Assembly (NCBI RefSeq): GCF_001875655.1
Contig: NZ_MKEQ01000001.1
Location: forward strand, 1,178,001-1,242,000
Direction: 5' to 3'
Length of the DNA: 64,000 nt
Source: Enterobacter hormaechei ATCC 49162
GTDB lineage: Bacteria; Pseudomonadota; Gammaproteobacteria; Enterobacterales; Enterobacteriaceae
Part shown: positions 1 through 8,134 of the stretch, one piece after another
Position numbering within the stretch: the stretch's first letter is position 1
How the letters are laid out: the number at the start of each line of letters is the position of its first letter
Notes under the pieces: model-generated
The model's database searches: none
Seen by the model: only the letters and a program-made list of their open reading frames with translations
What the model was told of the DNA's origin: nothing
Position numbers and translations under genes: made by a program

Positions 1-246
1 GTAGTAATTAAGCAGCACAGGACGTCCTCGTTTCATCAGGGTCAGAAAAGAGGAGGCATTTTTTACACAGTATTTTGCACTTTGCTCACAAGCGCGAAGG
101 TACAGCTCGCCGTCAGACACCATCGCGAACACCGCTTCATCCACGGCGAGGGTGTAGCCGCCAAACAGGGCGCGATGATGAATTTCACCCAGCGGAGAGA
201 GGTATTCCTGCGATTGATAAATCCGCTCATAGGATATCTTTTTCAT
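1..246 (-). CDS. tfoX: TfoX/Sxy competence regulator, N-terminal part (runs off the window)
   Basis: The minus strand from the ATG at 246 reads MKKISYERIYQSQEYLSPLG and continues open for 82 codons to the window edge, so the C-terminal part is missing. It matches the N-terminal domain of the enterobacterial TfoX/Sxy family, including the segment around FGGYTLAVDEAVFAMV. Sxy is a coactivator that works with CRP at CRP-S promoters to switch on DNA-uptake genes. It is divergent from sulA, as in E. coli. The upstream region holds a perfect palindrome (290-305) and a TCGCA half-site (minus strand, around 376-380) that could belong to a CRP-S site; both are listed separately. Confidence 0.9.
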   Translation of the reverse strand, partial: MKKISYERIYQSQEYLSPLGEIHHRALFGGYTLAVDEAVFAMVSDGELYLRACEQSAKYCVKNASSFLTLMKRGRPVLLNYY

Positions 247-289
247 GATAATTCCATTAAAAATCATACAGTAAACACGATATTTCTTA

Positions 290-305
290 CTAACGGATCC
301 GTTAG
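290..305. repeat. 16-bp perfect palindrome in the tfoX-sulA intergenic region
   Basis: The sequence CTAACGGATCCGTTAG is its own reverse complement. It lies 44 bp upstream of the tfoX start, probably within the tfoX leader RNA or promoter. No T-run follows it, so it is not an obvious terminator. It could be a protein-binding operator or an RNA stem; the sequence alone does not decide. Confidence 0.7.
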
Positions 306-400
306 CAGGAAAATAGGCAACTTATTGCCGTTGGGCAAGATGATTTTTTCAGGTTCACCAGGAATGGATGAAATTTGCGAGTCGCTTTCCGAAAATGAGG

Positions 401-443
401 TTGATCTTTATGCACACAGGGGTTACTGTATATCCATACAGTA
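401..443 (+). promoter_or_regulatory. sulA promoter with LexA (SOS) box
   Basis: A LexA box lies at 424-443 with CTGT (426-429), eight bases, then ACAG (438-441). A -35 hexamer TTGATC (401-406) is followed after 17 bp by TACTGT (424-429), so the left half of the LexA box is also the -10. LexA binding would therefore block RNA polymerase directly, as in E. coli sulA. The site is 20 bp upstream of the sulA ATG. Confidence 0.93.
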
Positions 444-463
444 ACTACAGGGCTGGAATGAAT

Positions 464-973
464 ATGTACACTTCAGGCTATGCAAATCACTTAACACCTT
501 TTTCTTCTGCCGCGGGCAATGCTGCGCAGAATTCTATCGGGCGTGTATCGACAGGGCTTATCAGTGAAGTGGTTTACCGTGAAGACCAGCCGCTGTTAAC
601 ACAACTCTTACTCCTGCCGCTTTTGCAGCAGCTCGGGCAACAGTCTCGCTGGCAGCTCTGGCTGACGCCACAGCAAAAATTGAGCCGTGAATGGGTTCAG
701 TCGGCTGGCCTGCCGCTGGCGAAGGTGATGCAGATTAATCAACTCTCCCCTTGCGATACGGTCGAGTCGATGGTTCGGGCATTACGTACCGGGAACTATA
801 GCGTCGTGATTGGGTGGTTGCCTGAGGATCTGTCGCAAGAGGAACATTTGCGTCTGACTGAAGCTGCTGAAGAAGGTAACGCGATGGGCTTCATCATGCG
901 ACCGGTTCGTGGAGATTCCTATCGCAGAGGACAACATCCCGGCTTAAAAATTCACTCAAATGTGTACCATTGA
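464..973 (+). CDS. sulA: SulA, SOS-induced cell division inhibitor
   Basis: 169 aa, the same length as E. coli SulA. It binds FtsZ and stops Z-ring assembly during the SOS response, and is later degraded by Lon. The conserved core ([17 protein letters not shown] region, [41 protein letters not shown]) is intact, as is the KIHSNVYH C-terminus that corresponds to the Lon-recognition tail. An upstream ATG at 368 would add 32 residues but would place translation across the LexA box and promoter; the ATG at 464, after GGGCTGG, gives the family N-terminus MYTSGYA. Regulation is by the LexA box immediately upstream. Confidence 0.96.
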   Translation: MYTSGYANHLTPFSSAAGNAAQNSIGRVSTGLISEVVYREDQPLLTQLLLLPLLQQLGQQSRWQLWLTPQQKLSREWVQSAGLPLAKVMQINQLSPCDTVESMVRALRTGNYSVVIGWLPEDLSQEEHLRLTEAAEEGNAMGFIMRPVRGDSYRRGQHPGLKIHSNVYH

Positions 974-1160
974 GTCATTTTAAGAGTTTTCCTGGAATTT
1001 TTTTCGACCGCAGTATGCAAAAAAAGTTCAACGCGCCAAAACTGCGGCAAGGCTTGTCTGACGCGGTTCTCGTTAATTTTACTGCACAAAATTCATTCAA
1101 AAATTGTTAAATATTAGGTATACGGAACTTTTTTTTTCATATGCCTGACGGACTTCACAC
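974..1160 (+). other. Non-coding stretch between sulA and the ompA promoter
   Basis: This AT-rich segment has no supportable gene. It contains a T-run (1130-1138) and, at about 1143-1163, TGACG-N6-ACAC, which resembles the CRP-binding segment described upstream of E. coli ompA. I see no clear sulA terminator hairpin with a T-run, though a T-rich stretch follows the stop at about 997-1005. Confidence 0.5.
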
Positions 1161-1188
1161 TTGTAAGTTTTCAGCTACGTTGTAGACT
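1161..1188 (+). promoter_or_regulatory. ompA sigma-70 promoter
   Basis: TTGTAA (1161-1166), 16 bp, TAGACT (1183-1188), followed by a start near 1196 (GCCAGGGG). The segment is nearly identical to the E. coli ompA promoter as I remember it. The resulting leader is about 134 nt. Confidence 0.8.
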
Positions 1189-1195
1189 TTACATC

Positions 1196-1329
1196 GCCAG
1201 GGGTGCTCGGCCTAAGCCGAAGATATCGGTAGGTTTATATTTGACCACGCCCCCCGGTGAAGGATTTAACCGTGATTCCTCCGATGGAGATATTCATGGC
1301 AAATTTTGGATGATAACGAGGCGCAAAAA
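1196..1329 (+). other. ompA long 5' untranslated leader
   Basis: The leader starts with a stem-loop near the 5' end (TCGGC 1207-1211 pairing with GCCGA 1216-1220), the element that protects ompA mRNA from decay in E. coli. It ends in the ribosome-binding region GAGG (1318-1321). The segment TTTTGGATGATAACGAGG before the start is the known pairing site of the sRNA MicA in E. coli; micA itself is not in this window. Confidence 0.8.
1296..1313 (+). CDS. Five-codon reading frame in the ompA leader
   Basis: ATG GCA AAT TTT GGA TGA encodes MANFG and is preceded by GGAG (1286-1289) at 6 nt, a good ribosome-binding spacing. From memory, E. coli has MAYFG at the same place. Its stop lies 16 nt before the ompA ATG, inside the MicA target. 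Translation is not shown; it may be fortuitous. Confidence 0.35.
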   Translation: MANFG

Positions 1330-2382
1330 ATGAAAAAGACAGCTATCGCGATTGCAGTGGCACTGGCTGGCTTCGCTACCGTAGCGCAGGCCGCTCCGAA
1401 AGATAATACCTGGTATGCAGGTGGTAAACTGGGCTGGTCTCAGTTCCATGACACCGGTTGGTACAACAGCAGCCTGAACAACGATGGCCCTACTCACGAG
1501 AGCCAGCTGGGTGCAGGTGCGTTCGGTGGCTATCAGGTTAACCCATATGTTGGCTTTGAAATGGGTTACGACTGGTTAGGTCGTATGCCTTACAAAGGCG
1601 ACAACGTAAATGGCGCTTTCAAAGCTCAAGGCGTACAGCTGACCGCTAAACTGGGTTACCCAGTAACTGACGATCTGGACGTGTACACCCGTCTGGGCGG
1701 CATGGTATGGCGTGCAGACTCCAGCAACAGCATCGCTGGTGACGACCACGACACGGGTGTTTCCCCAGTATTCGCTGGCGGCGTTGAGTGGGCAATGACC
1801 CGTGACATCGCTACCCGTCTGGAATACCAGTGGGTTAACAACATCGGTGACGGTGCTACCGTTGGCGTTCGTCCAGACAACGGCATGCTGAGCGTTGGTG
1901 TTTCTTACCGTTTCGGTCAGCAGGAAGATGCGCCAGTCGTAGCTCCAGCACCGGCTCCAGCTCCAGAAGTACAGACCAAGCACTTCACTCTGAAGTCTGA
2001 CGTTCTGTTCAACTTCAACAAAGCTACCCTGAAACCAGAAGGTCAGCAGGCACTGGATCAGCTGTACACCCAGCTGAGCAACCTGGATCCTAAAGACGGT
2101 TCTGTAGTGGTTCTGGGCTTCACCGACCGTATCGGTTCTGACGCTTACAACCAGGGTCTGTCCGAGAAACGTGCTCAGTCTGTAGTTGATTACCTGGTAT
2201 CTAAAGGTATCCCAGCTAACAAGATCTCCCCACGTGGTATGGGCGAATCTAACCCAGTGACCGGTTCTACCTGTGACAACGTGAAACCACGCGCTGCACT
2301 GATCGACTGCCTGGCACCAGATCGTCGCGTAGAGATCGAAGTTAAAGGTATCAAAGACGTTGTAACTCAGCCTGCGGCATAA
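1330..2382 (+). CDS. ompA: OmpA, major outer membrane protein
   Basis: 350 aa with a 21-residue signal peptide ([21 protein letters not shown], cleaved before APKDN). Residues about 22-195 form the eight-stranded transmembrane beta-barrel, followed by an APAPAPAP hinge and a C-terminal OmpA-like peptidoglycan-binding domain ([42 protein letters not shown]) with the two conserved cysteines. An upstream in-frame ATG (1306) would put eight residues before the signal peptide; the ATG at 1330 follows GAGG and gives the family start. Codon use is strongly biased toward preferred codons, as expected for an abundant protein. Control is by the long leader and probably MicA. Confidence 0.98.
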   Translation: MKKTAIAIAVALAGFATVAQAAPKDNTWYAGGKLGWSQFHDTGWYNSSLNNDGPTHESQLGAGAFGGYQVNPYVGFEMGYDWLGRMPYKGDNVNGAFKAQGVQLTAKLGYPVTDDLDVYTRLGGMVWRADSSNSIAGDDHDTGVSPVFAGGVEWAMTRDIATRLEYQWVNNIGDGATVGVRPDNGMLSVGVSYRFGQQEDAPVVAPAPAPAPEVQTKHFTLKSDVLFNFNKATLKPEGQQALDQLYTQLSNLDPKDGSVVVLGFTDRIGSDAYNQGLSEKRAQSVVDYLVSKGIPANKISPRGMGESNPVTGSTCDNVKPRAALIDCLAPDRRVEIEVKGIKDVVTQPAA

Positions 2383-2394
2383 GTTATCGTCTTA

Positions 2395-2424
2395 TAAAAA
2401 AACCCCGCCATGCGGGGTTTTTTA
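2395..2424. terminator. Bidirectional rho-independent terminator, ompA/matP
   Basis: CCCCGC (2403-2408), loop CAT, GCGGGG (2412-2417), with an A-run before and a T-run after, so it can serve both ompA and the converging matP. Confidence 0.93.
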
Positions 2425-2446
2425 TTATCTGAAGAAAGGCAAAACG

Positions 2447-2899
2447 TTATTTTTTACCTAACAGTGCCTGAAGATCGTTCTTCAGCGTCGACATCTGGCT
2501 GGCATACTTCTCTTTGTGCTCGGCATCTTCAATCAGCTGCACCACCGTTTCCGACAGGGTTTTCCCGCGCCGTTGCGCAAGCCCGGCCAGACGTTGCCAG
2601 ACCATAAACTCCAGGTCGATGGATTTCTTACGGGTGTGCTGATGCTCGGCATTGAAATGCCGTTTACGACGAGCACGGATAGTTTGCTTCATCCGGTTCA
2701 ACAAGGCCGGATTAATGTGTTTCTCAATCCAGCCGTTGACCTGTACCGGTTCGTTTTCGAGGGTCAGCAACATATCCACAGCTTCTTGTGCCGCGCTGGC
2801 TTCGATGTAGCAGGTGATCAGCTCCCCTTCACGGTGCTTTTTGACCAGGTACTTCCATTTCCAGCCGCTTTCGAGGTTTTCCAGTTGTTGATATTTCAT
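2447..2899 (-). CDS. matP: MatP, Ter macrodomain organiser
   Basis: 150 aa, same length and near-identical to E. coli MatP ([26 protein letters not shown]). MatP binds matS sites in the terminus macrodomain, bridges them, recruits ZapB at the divisome and excludes MukBEF from Ter. The N-terminal four-helix region and the C-terminal ribbon-helix-helix ([35 protein letters not shown]) plus coiled-coil tail are present. It converges on ompA over a shared terminator. By eye I found no matS motif (GTGACRNYGTCAC) in the window, consistent with this locus lying outside the matS-bearing region. Confidence 0.97.
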   Translation of the reverse strand: MKYQQLENLESGWKWKYLVKKHREGELITCYIEASAAQEAVDMLLTLENEPVQVNGWIEKHINPALLNRMKQTIRARRKRHFNAEHQHTRKKSIDLEFMVWQRLAGLAQRRGKTLSETVVQLIEDAEHKEKYASQMSTLKNDLQALLGKK

Positions 2900-3021
2900 T
2901 GCGATCTCAGTGTTACCGTGTAACTCTGTTCAGAATATCAGTTTTTTGGCAATCTGCTGAAAAGAAATCATATCCTGTGAAACACCGCAGGCGATCCGCA
3001 TGACGAAAACCCGAATCCTGA

Positions 3022-3051
3022 TTGGGCAGAGTGCGCCGCTTACGGTATACT
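3022..3051 (+). promoter_or_regulatory. Probable lonH promoter
   Basis: TTGGGC (3022-3027), 18 bp, TATACT (3046-3051). The predicted start near 3058 leaves a leader of about 28 nt before the TTG start of lonH. Confidence 0.5.
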
Positions 3052-3085
3052 CCACGGTTTTACTTCTGACTAAAAAACATCAACT

Positions 3086-4846
3086 TTGACCATTACGAAA
3101 CTTGCATGGCGTGACCTGGTTCCGGATACCGAGAGCTATCAGGAGCTGTTTGCACAGCCAGACCTCACAAAAGAACACGAATTCATACTTAGCGATACAC
3201 AACCGCGTTTGCATTACGCGCTGGAGCAGATGTCATCCCCATGGGCTACATCTCCTTTCATGCTGCTCAAAGCCCCGGAAGAAGCCGAGTATCTGACGCT
3301 TCTCGGTGATGCCATGCGCCAGTTGCAGCCAAAAACGAACGCCGTTTTTGGTGGTCAGTATCATATTGCCGGACGTGACGTGACGTTCGAACCTGCCACG
3401 CAGGCAGACGGACTGTTCGCGGCAAAAGGCGAGGTGATTACCGCCAACTGGGTGGAAGCAGAACAGCTGTTCGGCTGCCTTCGTCAGTTCAATGGCGATG
3501 TGTCACTACAACCCGGGCTGGTACACCGCGCGAATGGCGGCGTGTTGCTCATCTCCCTTCGCACCCTGCTTGCACAGCCTCTGCTGTGGATGCGCCTGAA
3601 AACGGTGGTGACGCAGCAACGTTTTGACTGGGTAGGATACGACGAGTCACGTCCTCTTCCTGTTTCCATCCCGTCTATGCCACTGTCGCTGACCGTCGTG
3701 CTGACGGGTGACCGTGAATCCCTGGCTGATTTCCAGGAAATGGAGCCAGAACTTGCGGAGCAGGCTGTCTACAGCGAATACGAAGACAATATTCAGATTG
3801 CCGATGCCGATGATATGGCGCAGTGGTGTCAGTGGGTTATGGCCGTGGCAGAGCGTTTCTCGCTGCCTTCCCCTGCCGAGGATGCGTGGCCGGGCTTGAT
3901 CCGTGAAGCCGTACGCTACACCGGCGATCAGGAAACCCTGCCGCTCTGCCCGCTCTGGATCGGTAAACAGCTGCGTGAAGTGGGCGTTATCAGCGGCAAC
4001 GGTATGTTCACCGGTGAGCAGCTTAGCCAGATGCTGGCCCAGCGTGAATGGCGTGAAGGCTATCTTGCTGACCGTATGCAGGATGAAATTCTGCTGGAAC
4101 AGATTCTGGTGGAGACCGAAGGCGAACGTATCGGGCAAATCAACGCCTTGTCCGTCATCGAGTTCCCCGGGCACCCCCGCGCCTTTGGCGAGCCTTCCCG
4201 TATCAGCTGTGTCGTGCACATTGGCGACGGCGAATTTACCGATATCGAACGTAAGGCGGAACTGGGCGGAAACATTCATGCTAAAGGCATGATGATCATG
4301 CAGGCATTCCTGATGTCTGAACTCCAGCTTGAGCAGCAGATCCCCTTCTCTGCCTCGTTGACCTTTGAACAGTCCTACAGTGAAGTCGACGGCGACAGCG
4401 CCTCAATGGCGGAGCTGTGCGCCGTGATCAGCGCGCTTGCGGACGTGCCGATTAATCAGAATATTGCGATTACCGGATCCGTGGATCAGTTTGGTCGTGC
4501 CCAACCGGTGGGTGGACTGAATGAGAAAATCGAAGGCTTCTTCGCTATCTGTCAGCAGCGCGGCTTAAACGGCAAACAGGGCGTGATTATTCCAGCGCCT
4601 AACGCTCGCCATTTGAGCCTGAGCCAGGCGATTCTGGATGCGGTAGAGCAGGAACAATTCACCGTCTGGGCCATCGAAGGGGTTGAGGATGCACTACCCT
4701 TACTGACGAATCTGGTCTGGGACGGCGAAGGCCAGACAACCCTGATGCAGACCATTCAGGAACGTATAGCTCAGGCGACACAGCAGGATGCTCGTCATCG
4801 TTATCCCTGGCCGTTACGCTGGTTAAGTTGGTTTAGTGCAAACTGA
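3086..4846 (+). CDS. lonH: LonH (YcbZ), Lon-like Ser-Lys protease
   Basis: 586 aa, same length as E. coli YcbZ/LonH. The C-terminal third is a Lon-type S16 protease domain: Ser438 in [10 protein letters not shown] and Lys481 in [10 protein letters not shown] form the catalytic dyad, 43 residues apart as in Lon. The N-terminal part lacks a convincing Walker A motif, so it is unlike classical ATP-dependent Lon. Start: TTG at 3086 gives the family N-terminus ([13 protein letters not shown]), but no clear Shine-Dalgarno precedes it and the next in-frame ATG would remove about 47 residues. The stop codon lies inside the FadR operator of fabA, 68 bp downstream. Substrates are not evident from sequence. 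Confidence 0.92.
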   Translation: MTITKLAWRDLVPDTESYQELFAQPDLTKEHEFILSDTQPRLHYALEQMSSPWATSPFMLLKAPEEAEYLTLLGDAMRQLQPKTNAVFGGQYHIAGRDVTFEPATQADGLFAAKGEVITANWVEAEQLFGCLRQFNGDVSLQPGLVHRANGGVLLISLRTLLAQPLLWMRLKTVVTQQRFDWVGYDESRPLPVSIPSMPLSLTVVLTGDRESLADFQEMEPELAEQAVYSEYEDNIQIADADDMAQWCQWVMAVAERFSLPSPAEDAWPGLIREAVRYTGDQETLPLCPLWIGKQLREVGVISGNGMFTGEQLSQMLAQREWREGYLADRMQDEILLEQILVETEGERIGQINALSVIEFPGHPRAFGEPSRISCVVHIGDGEFTDIERKAELGGNIHAKGMMIMQAFLMSELQLEQQIPFSASLTFEQSYSEVDGDSASMAELCAVISALADVPINQNIAITGSVDQFGRAQPVGGLNEKIEGFFAICQQRGLNGKQGVIIPAPNARHLSLSQAILDAVEQEQFTVWAIEGVEDALPLLTNLVWDGEGQTTLMQTIQERIAQATQQDARHRYPWPLRWLSWFSAN

Positions 4847-4860
4847 TCGGACTTGTTCAG
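4843..4860 (+). promoter_or_regulatory. FadR operator of fabA
   Basis: CTGATCGGACTTGTTCAG is a close match to the FadR site at E. coli fabA, where FadR activates transcription when long-chain acyl-CoA is absent. It overlaps the lonH stop codon. Confidence 0.75.
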
Positions 4861-4876
4861 CGTACACGTGTTAGCT
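4859..4876 (+). promoter_or_regulatory. FabR operator of fabA
   Basis: AGCGTACACGTGTTAGCT fits the FabR palindrome known at fabA and fabB, where FabR represses in response to unsaturated fatty acid pools. It abuts the FadR site, giving opposed control of unsaturated fatty acid synthesis. Confidence 0.8.
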
Positions 4877-4914
4877 ATCCTGCGTGCTTCACTAAAATAA
4901 GGCTTACTGAGAAC

Positions 4915-5433
4915 ATGGTAGATAAACGCGAATCCTATACGAAAGAAGACCTTCTTGCCTCTGGTCGCGGTGAACTGTTTGGCGCGAAAGGCCCGCAGTT
5001 ACCGGCCCCTAATATGCTGATGATGGACCGTGTCGTGAAAATGACCGAAACCGGCGGCAACTTTGATAAGGGTTACGTAGAAGCAGAACTCGATATCAAC
5101 CCGGACCTGTGGTTCTTCGGTTGCCACTTTATTGGCGATCCGGTAATGCCTGGCTGCCTGGGGCTCGATGCCATGTGGCAGCTGGTTGGCTTCTATCTGG
5201 GCTGGCTTGGCGGTGAAGGCAAAGGCCGTGCGCTGGGCGTAGGCGAAGTGAAATTCACCGGTCAGGTTCTGCCTACCGCGAAGAAAGTCACCTACCGTAT
5301 CCATTTCAAACGCATCGTTAACCGCCGCCTGATTATGGGCCTGGCGGACGGTGAAGTGCTGGTAGACGGTCGTCTGATCTATACCGCGAACGACCTGAAA
5401 GTGGGTCTGTTCCAGGATACCTCTGCTTTCTGA
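4915..5433 (+). CDS. fabA: FabA, 3-hydroxydecanoyl-ACP dehydratase/isomerase
   Basis: 172 aa, full length. FabA dehydrates 3-hydroxyacyl-ACP and isomerises trans-2- to cis-3-decenoyl-ACP, the branch point for unsaturated fatty acids. The hot-dog fold active site is complete: His71 in [15 protein letters not shown] and Asp85 in [10 protein letters not shown] (Met counted). The ATG at 4915 follows AAGG a little upstream. It stands alone between lonH and a strong terminator, under the FadR and FabR operators. Confidence 0.98.
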   Translation: MVDKRESYTKEDLLASGRGELFGAKGPQLPAPNMLMMDRVVKMTETGGNFDKGYVEAELDINPDLWFFGCHFIGDPVMPGCLGLDAMWQLVGFYLGWLGGEGKGRALGVGEVKFTGQVLPTAKKVTYRIHFKRIVNRRLIMGLADGEVLVDGRLIYTANDLKVGLFQDTSAF

Positions 5434-5462
5434 TAACGGCTTTTAGCCCCTTCCAGAAAGGC

Positions 5463-5492
5463 GAAACCTCCGCATTGCGGAGGTTTCTTTTT
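5463..5492 (+). terminator. fabA terminator
   Basis: An 11-bp stem GAAACCTCCGC (5463-5473) with GCGGAGGTTTC (5477-5487), loop ATT, followed by TTTTT. Confidence 0.92.
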
Positions 5493-5504
5493 AAAGAGAC
5501 GGTA

Positions 5505-5672
5505 TCAAGCAAGTACTGCCCTGTCTCCGATGGCTTCTCGCCAGCCCCCTAGCCATTGGGACCTTTGATTCAGGGCCTGATAGGGACACATTTCTTTTGA
5601 ACGTCCGGCGATGCCAGCCTGATAACCACGTTGATGAGCCCTTTCCAGGCGATCTCGTTTCTGTCTCTTCAT
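5505..5672 (-). CDS. rmf: Rmf, ribosome modulation factor
   Basis: 55 aa read on the minus strand: MKRQKRDRLERAHQRGYQAG, then IAGRSKEMCPYQALNQRSQW and LGGWREAIGDRAVLA. It matches E. coli Rmf over its whole length with changes only near the middle and C-terminus. Rmf dimerises 70S ribosomes into inactive 100S particles in stationary phase. The protein is small and very basic. GGGAAACGAGG before the ATG gives a good ribosome-binding site. A longer open frame over the same bases (5491-5778, minus) is in another register and is not a gene. Confidence 0.96.
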   Translation of the reverse strand: MKRQKRDRLERAHQRGYQAGIAGRSKEMCPYQALNQRSQWLGGWREAIGDRAVLA

Positions 5673-5742
5673 GCCTCGTTTCCCTCATTCTTTTGTCTGG
5701 TGGAAAGAAAACAGTGGTTGCAATAGGTGCAAGCACAGTTAA

Positions 5743-5771
5743 CGAATACCCCGAATCGGCGTCAGCGTCAA
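5743..5771 (-). promoter_or_regulatory. Possible rmf promoter
   Basis: On the minus strand TTGACG (5766-5771), 17 bp, TATTCG (5743-5748). The -35 is strong and the -10 weak, with a start about 70 nt upstream of rmf. E. coli rmf depends on ppGpp and growth rate; this assignment is tentative. Confidence 0.35.
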
Positions 5772-5867
5772 CGTTCAAAATTCATACGGGTGTCATATTT
5801 GTGAGCTACATGGAAGATCGTTTGTACAAAAAATATGACGCGGGACAAGTAACAACCTGAACATAAA

Positions 5868-5910
5868 ACGAAAAAAAAGCCGCAATCAGCAAGAAGCTGA
5901 GTGCGGCTTT
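5868..5910 (-). terminator. Terminator of the rlmL-uup-pqiABC operon
   Basis: On the minus strand GCCGCA (5902-5907) pairs with TGCGGC (5879-5884), continued by TCAGC/GCTGA after one mismatch, then eight T's. It lies just downstream of pqiC and upstream of rmf. Confidence 0.88.
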
Positions 5911-5926
5911 CGTCGATGAATTTTAC

Positions 5927-6493
5927 TTATGGCAACCGGGAAATCTCTCTTGCTATTGCGGCCGCCTCCTGTGCCCACCCTTGCGCAAGCACTTTCACCA
6001 TTTCGTCATAGCCATCTTTCTGCTGCTTCAGTTCCAGATGGAAAGGACGCTTAATCAGCTGGCCCTGGTGATTTAACAGCCACTCCCCGCTGATAACAAC
6101 GGCACCATCATAGCGGCCATGGAATCCCGTCACGTTAACATTGAGGGTATCCTGATCGCTTCCCAGAGGCTGCGAGGCGACCACCCAACCTGGGAGCTGG
6201 CTGCTCAGATTCGCCACCAGCGTATTGCGTAGCTGCTGATCCAGCGGACTGGCCCACAGGTTATTGTTGGCGATAACGTACTGCACATCGCTGGTCTGGT
6301 AGACCACCCCGTTGCCCGCCAGATAATCTGGCACGGCAACCTGTTCAACCCACAGCAGACGGCTGCCCTGTGAGGCGCTGCTCTGCGCACCGGACTGCGC
6401 GCTTAATGGCAGCTGGTAGTAGCTTTTGTTATCGCTTCCAGAGCTACAGGCCGTTAATACCAGTGCGCCTGCGATGATTAGCCATTTTTTCAT
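5927..6493 (-). CDS. pqiC: PqiC, outer membrane lipoprotein of the Pqi system
   Basis: 188 aa. MKKWLIIAGALVLTAC is a lipoprotein signal with lipobox LTAC, so the mature protein begins at Cys16; the +2 residue is Ser, consistent with outer membrane sorting. The rest is an ABC-transport auxiliary lipoprotein (YmbA/PF03886-like) domain. With PqiA and PqiB it forms a trans-envelope MCE complex thought to move lipids between inner and outer membranes. Its ATG overlaps the pqiB stop as ATGA, which suggests translational coupling. Confidence 0.95.
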   Translation of the reverse strand: MKKWLIIAGALVLTACSSGSDNKSYYQLPLSAQSGAQSSASQGSRLLWVEQVAVPDYLAGNGVVYQTSDVQYVIANNNLWASPLDQQLRNTLVANLSSQLPGWVVASQPLGSDQDTLNVNVTGFHGRYDGAVVISGEWLLNHQGQLIKRPFHLELKQQKDGYDEMVKVLAQGWAQEAAAIAREISRLP

Positions 6494-8130
6494 TGTTTCG
6501 CCCTCTTAGGCTCAGGATCCTTTTTGTCTTTCGCTTCAAACACCAGCGCGTTGCTCTTTTCATTGAGCGTTTTCAGAACGGGCTGTAGCTCGCGTAAAAC
6601 CTGATCAAGACGCTGCATATCCGCCACCATCTTGTTGTAGGCCGCTGAACCCGGCTGGAAGCCCTGCATACTGCGATTCAGTTCGCGCAACGTTTTCTGC
6701 ATATCCTGCGGCAGCTGCTGCATGGACTGGTTGGCGGTGATTTTGTTGATATTATCCAGCGTGGCTTGCAGACGTTGCATCGTCGCCTGGCTCTGACGCA
6801 GTGACCCCGTCGCAGCCTCAAGCATTGGATTCAGCGGCAGATTGTTGATCTTATCCAGCGTTTCCATCAGGCGCTGTTGGATCTGCGCCAGGCCACTGCT
6901 GACCGTAGGAATGATTTTGTAGCCGCCAAACTCACGGATCCCCGTCATGGGTGGCGCTTTTGGATAGAAGTCCATATCGACATACAATGCCCCTGTCACC
7001 AGGTTGCCGGTTTTCAGCGAGCCGCGCAGACCGCGATTCATCAGGTCGGTAATATGCTCGCCGATATCCTGATCCTCACCAATCTGGTTAAGCAAACGCT
7101 CAGGCTCAATGCGGATCAGCACCGGAATACGATAATCGTCATCAAGCATCTGCTTAAGACCCGGAACAAAGTAAGGCACTTGTCCCACCGTCCCCAGACG
7201 AATACCGCGGAACTCGACTGGCGCCCCTGGCTGCAAGCCGCGTACAGAATCCTTAAAGAACATCAGGTAGTCGATGTGATCGGTATAGAGCGCATCCTGG
7301 ATGCTCTTTTGATCGTCAAACAGTCTGAAGGCGGTTTTCTCCGCCACCGGTTGTCCCAGATCCAAGCCTTCCGGCACGTCAAAACTGACGCCCCCACCAA
7401 AGAGCGTGGTGAGTGAACCCATTTCAACGCGCATCCCCGCAGAGGTGAGGTCTACTGCGATCCCGCTGTCTTTCCAGAAGCGAACGTTGCTGGTAACCAG
7501 GCGATCATTAGGCGCATTGATAAATAGCTGATAGCTGATGGTCCGTTTTTGCGGATCGAAGGTGCTTGTTTCAACCGAACCGACGCGATACCCGCGGAAC
7601 AGCACCGGATCGCCCGGTGAGAGCTGGCCCGCTTTTTTGCTGTCCAGAATAACGCGGATCCCTTTTGCATCCGGCGGCGCAAGTGGCGGTGAATCCAGCA
7701 GCTGATAGTTTGCTGGCTGGACGCCTTTGTTGCCGGGCTGGAGTTCGATATAAGCCCCTGACAGCAACGTCCCTAAGCCGCTGATCCCCTCTCTACCGAC
7801 CTGCGGTTTCACTACCCAAAAAACGGAATCTTCATGGAGCAGTTTTTCCATGCCAGCATGCAGGCGGGCCTTGATTTCAACATGGGTTAAATCATCCGTC
7901 AGGGTCGCGCTTTCCACGACACCCACATCCACGCTGCGGCTCTTGATGGTGGTTTTACCGCCCTCAATCCCCTCTGCATTGGTGGTGATTAGCGTCACTT
8001 CCGGCCCCTGATGGCTGTAATGATAAAACAGGATCCATGCACCGATCAGCGCGGTCACGATGGGGAAAATCCACACCGGCGACCAGTTTCTGACCTTCTG
8101 CACTTTAGCCTCTCCACTCTTATTTTCCAT
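6490..8130 (-). CDS. pqiB: PqiB, MCE-domain membrane protein
   Basis: 546 aa from the ATG at 8130 (MENKSGEAKVQKVRNW), the E. coli length. A further 12-residue extension to 8166 is open but would overlap the end of pqiA. One N-terminal transmembrane helix (WIFPIVTALIGAWILFYHY) anchors three MCE domains in the periplasm (repeated LSPGDPVLFRGYRVGSV- and LQPGAPVEFRGIRLGTV-type motifs), followed by a long C-terminal helical region that forms the needle-like tube. Role is lipid transport across the periplasm. It lies between pqiA and pqiC. Confidence 0.95.
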   Translation of the reverse strand: MENKSGEAKVQKVRNWSPVWIFPIVTALIGAWILFYHYSHQGPEVTLITTNAEGIEGGKTTIKSRSVDVGVVESATLTDDLTHVEIKARLHAGMEKLLHEDSVFWVVKPQVGREGISGLGTLLSGAYIELQPGNKGVQPANYQLLDSPPLAPPDAKGIRVILDSKKAGQLSPGDPVLFRGYRVGSVETSTFDPQKRTISYQLFINAPNDRLVTSNVRFWKDSGIAVDLTSAGMRVEMGSLTTLFGGGVSFDVPEGLDLGQPVAEKTAFRLFDDQKSIQDALYTDHIDYLMFFKDSVRGLQPGAPVEFRGIRLGTVGQVPYFVPGLKQMLDDDYRIPVLIRIEPERLLNQIGEDQDIGEHITDLMNRGLRGSLKTGNLVTGALYVDMDFYPKAPPMTGIREFGGYKIIPTVSSGLAQIQQRLMETLDKINNLPLNPMLEAATGSLRQSQATMQRLQATLDNINKITANQSMQQLPQDMQKTLRELNRSMQGFQPGSAAYNKMVADMQRLDQVLRELQPVLKTLNEKSNALVFEAKDKKDPEPKRAKQ

Positions 8131-8134
8131 GCTC

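Noticed and set aside
256..271. Second LexA-like half-site (CATACAG) upstream of tfoX
   Set aside because: The partner CTGT at the required spacing is ATTA, so only one half of the motif is present.
2447..2899. matS sites near matP
   Set aside because: Scanning by eye for GTGACRNYGTCAC across the window gave no match; near hits such as GTGACGTTACGCG lack the second half.
5491..5778. 95-codon minus-strand frame across the rmf locus
   Set aside because: The real gene is rmf (5505-5672) in a different register, recognised over its entire 55 residues.
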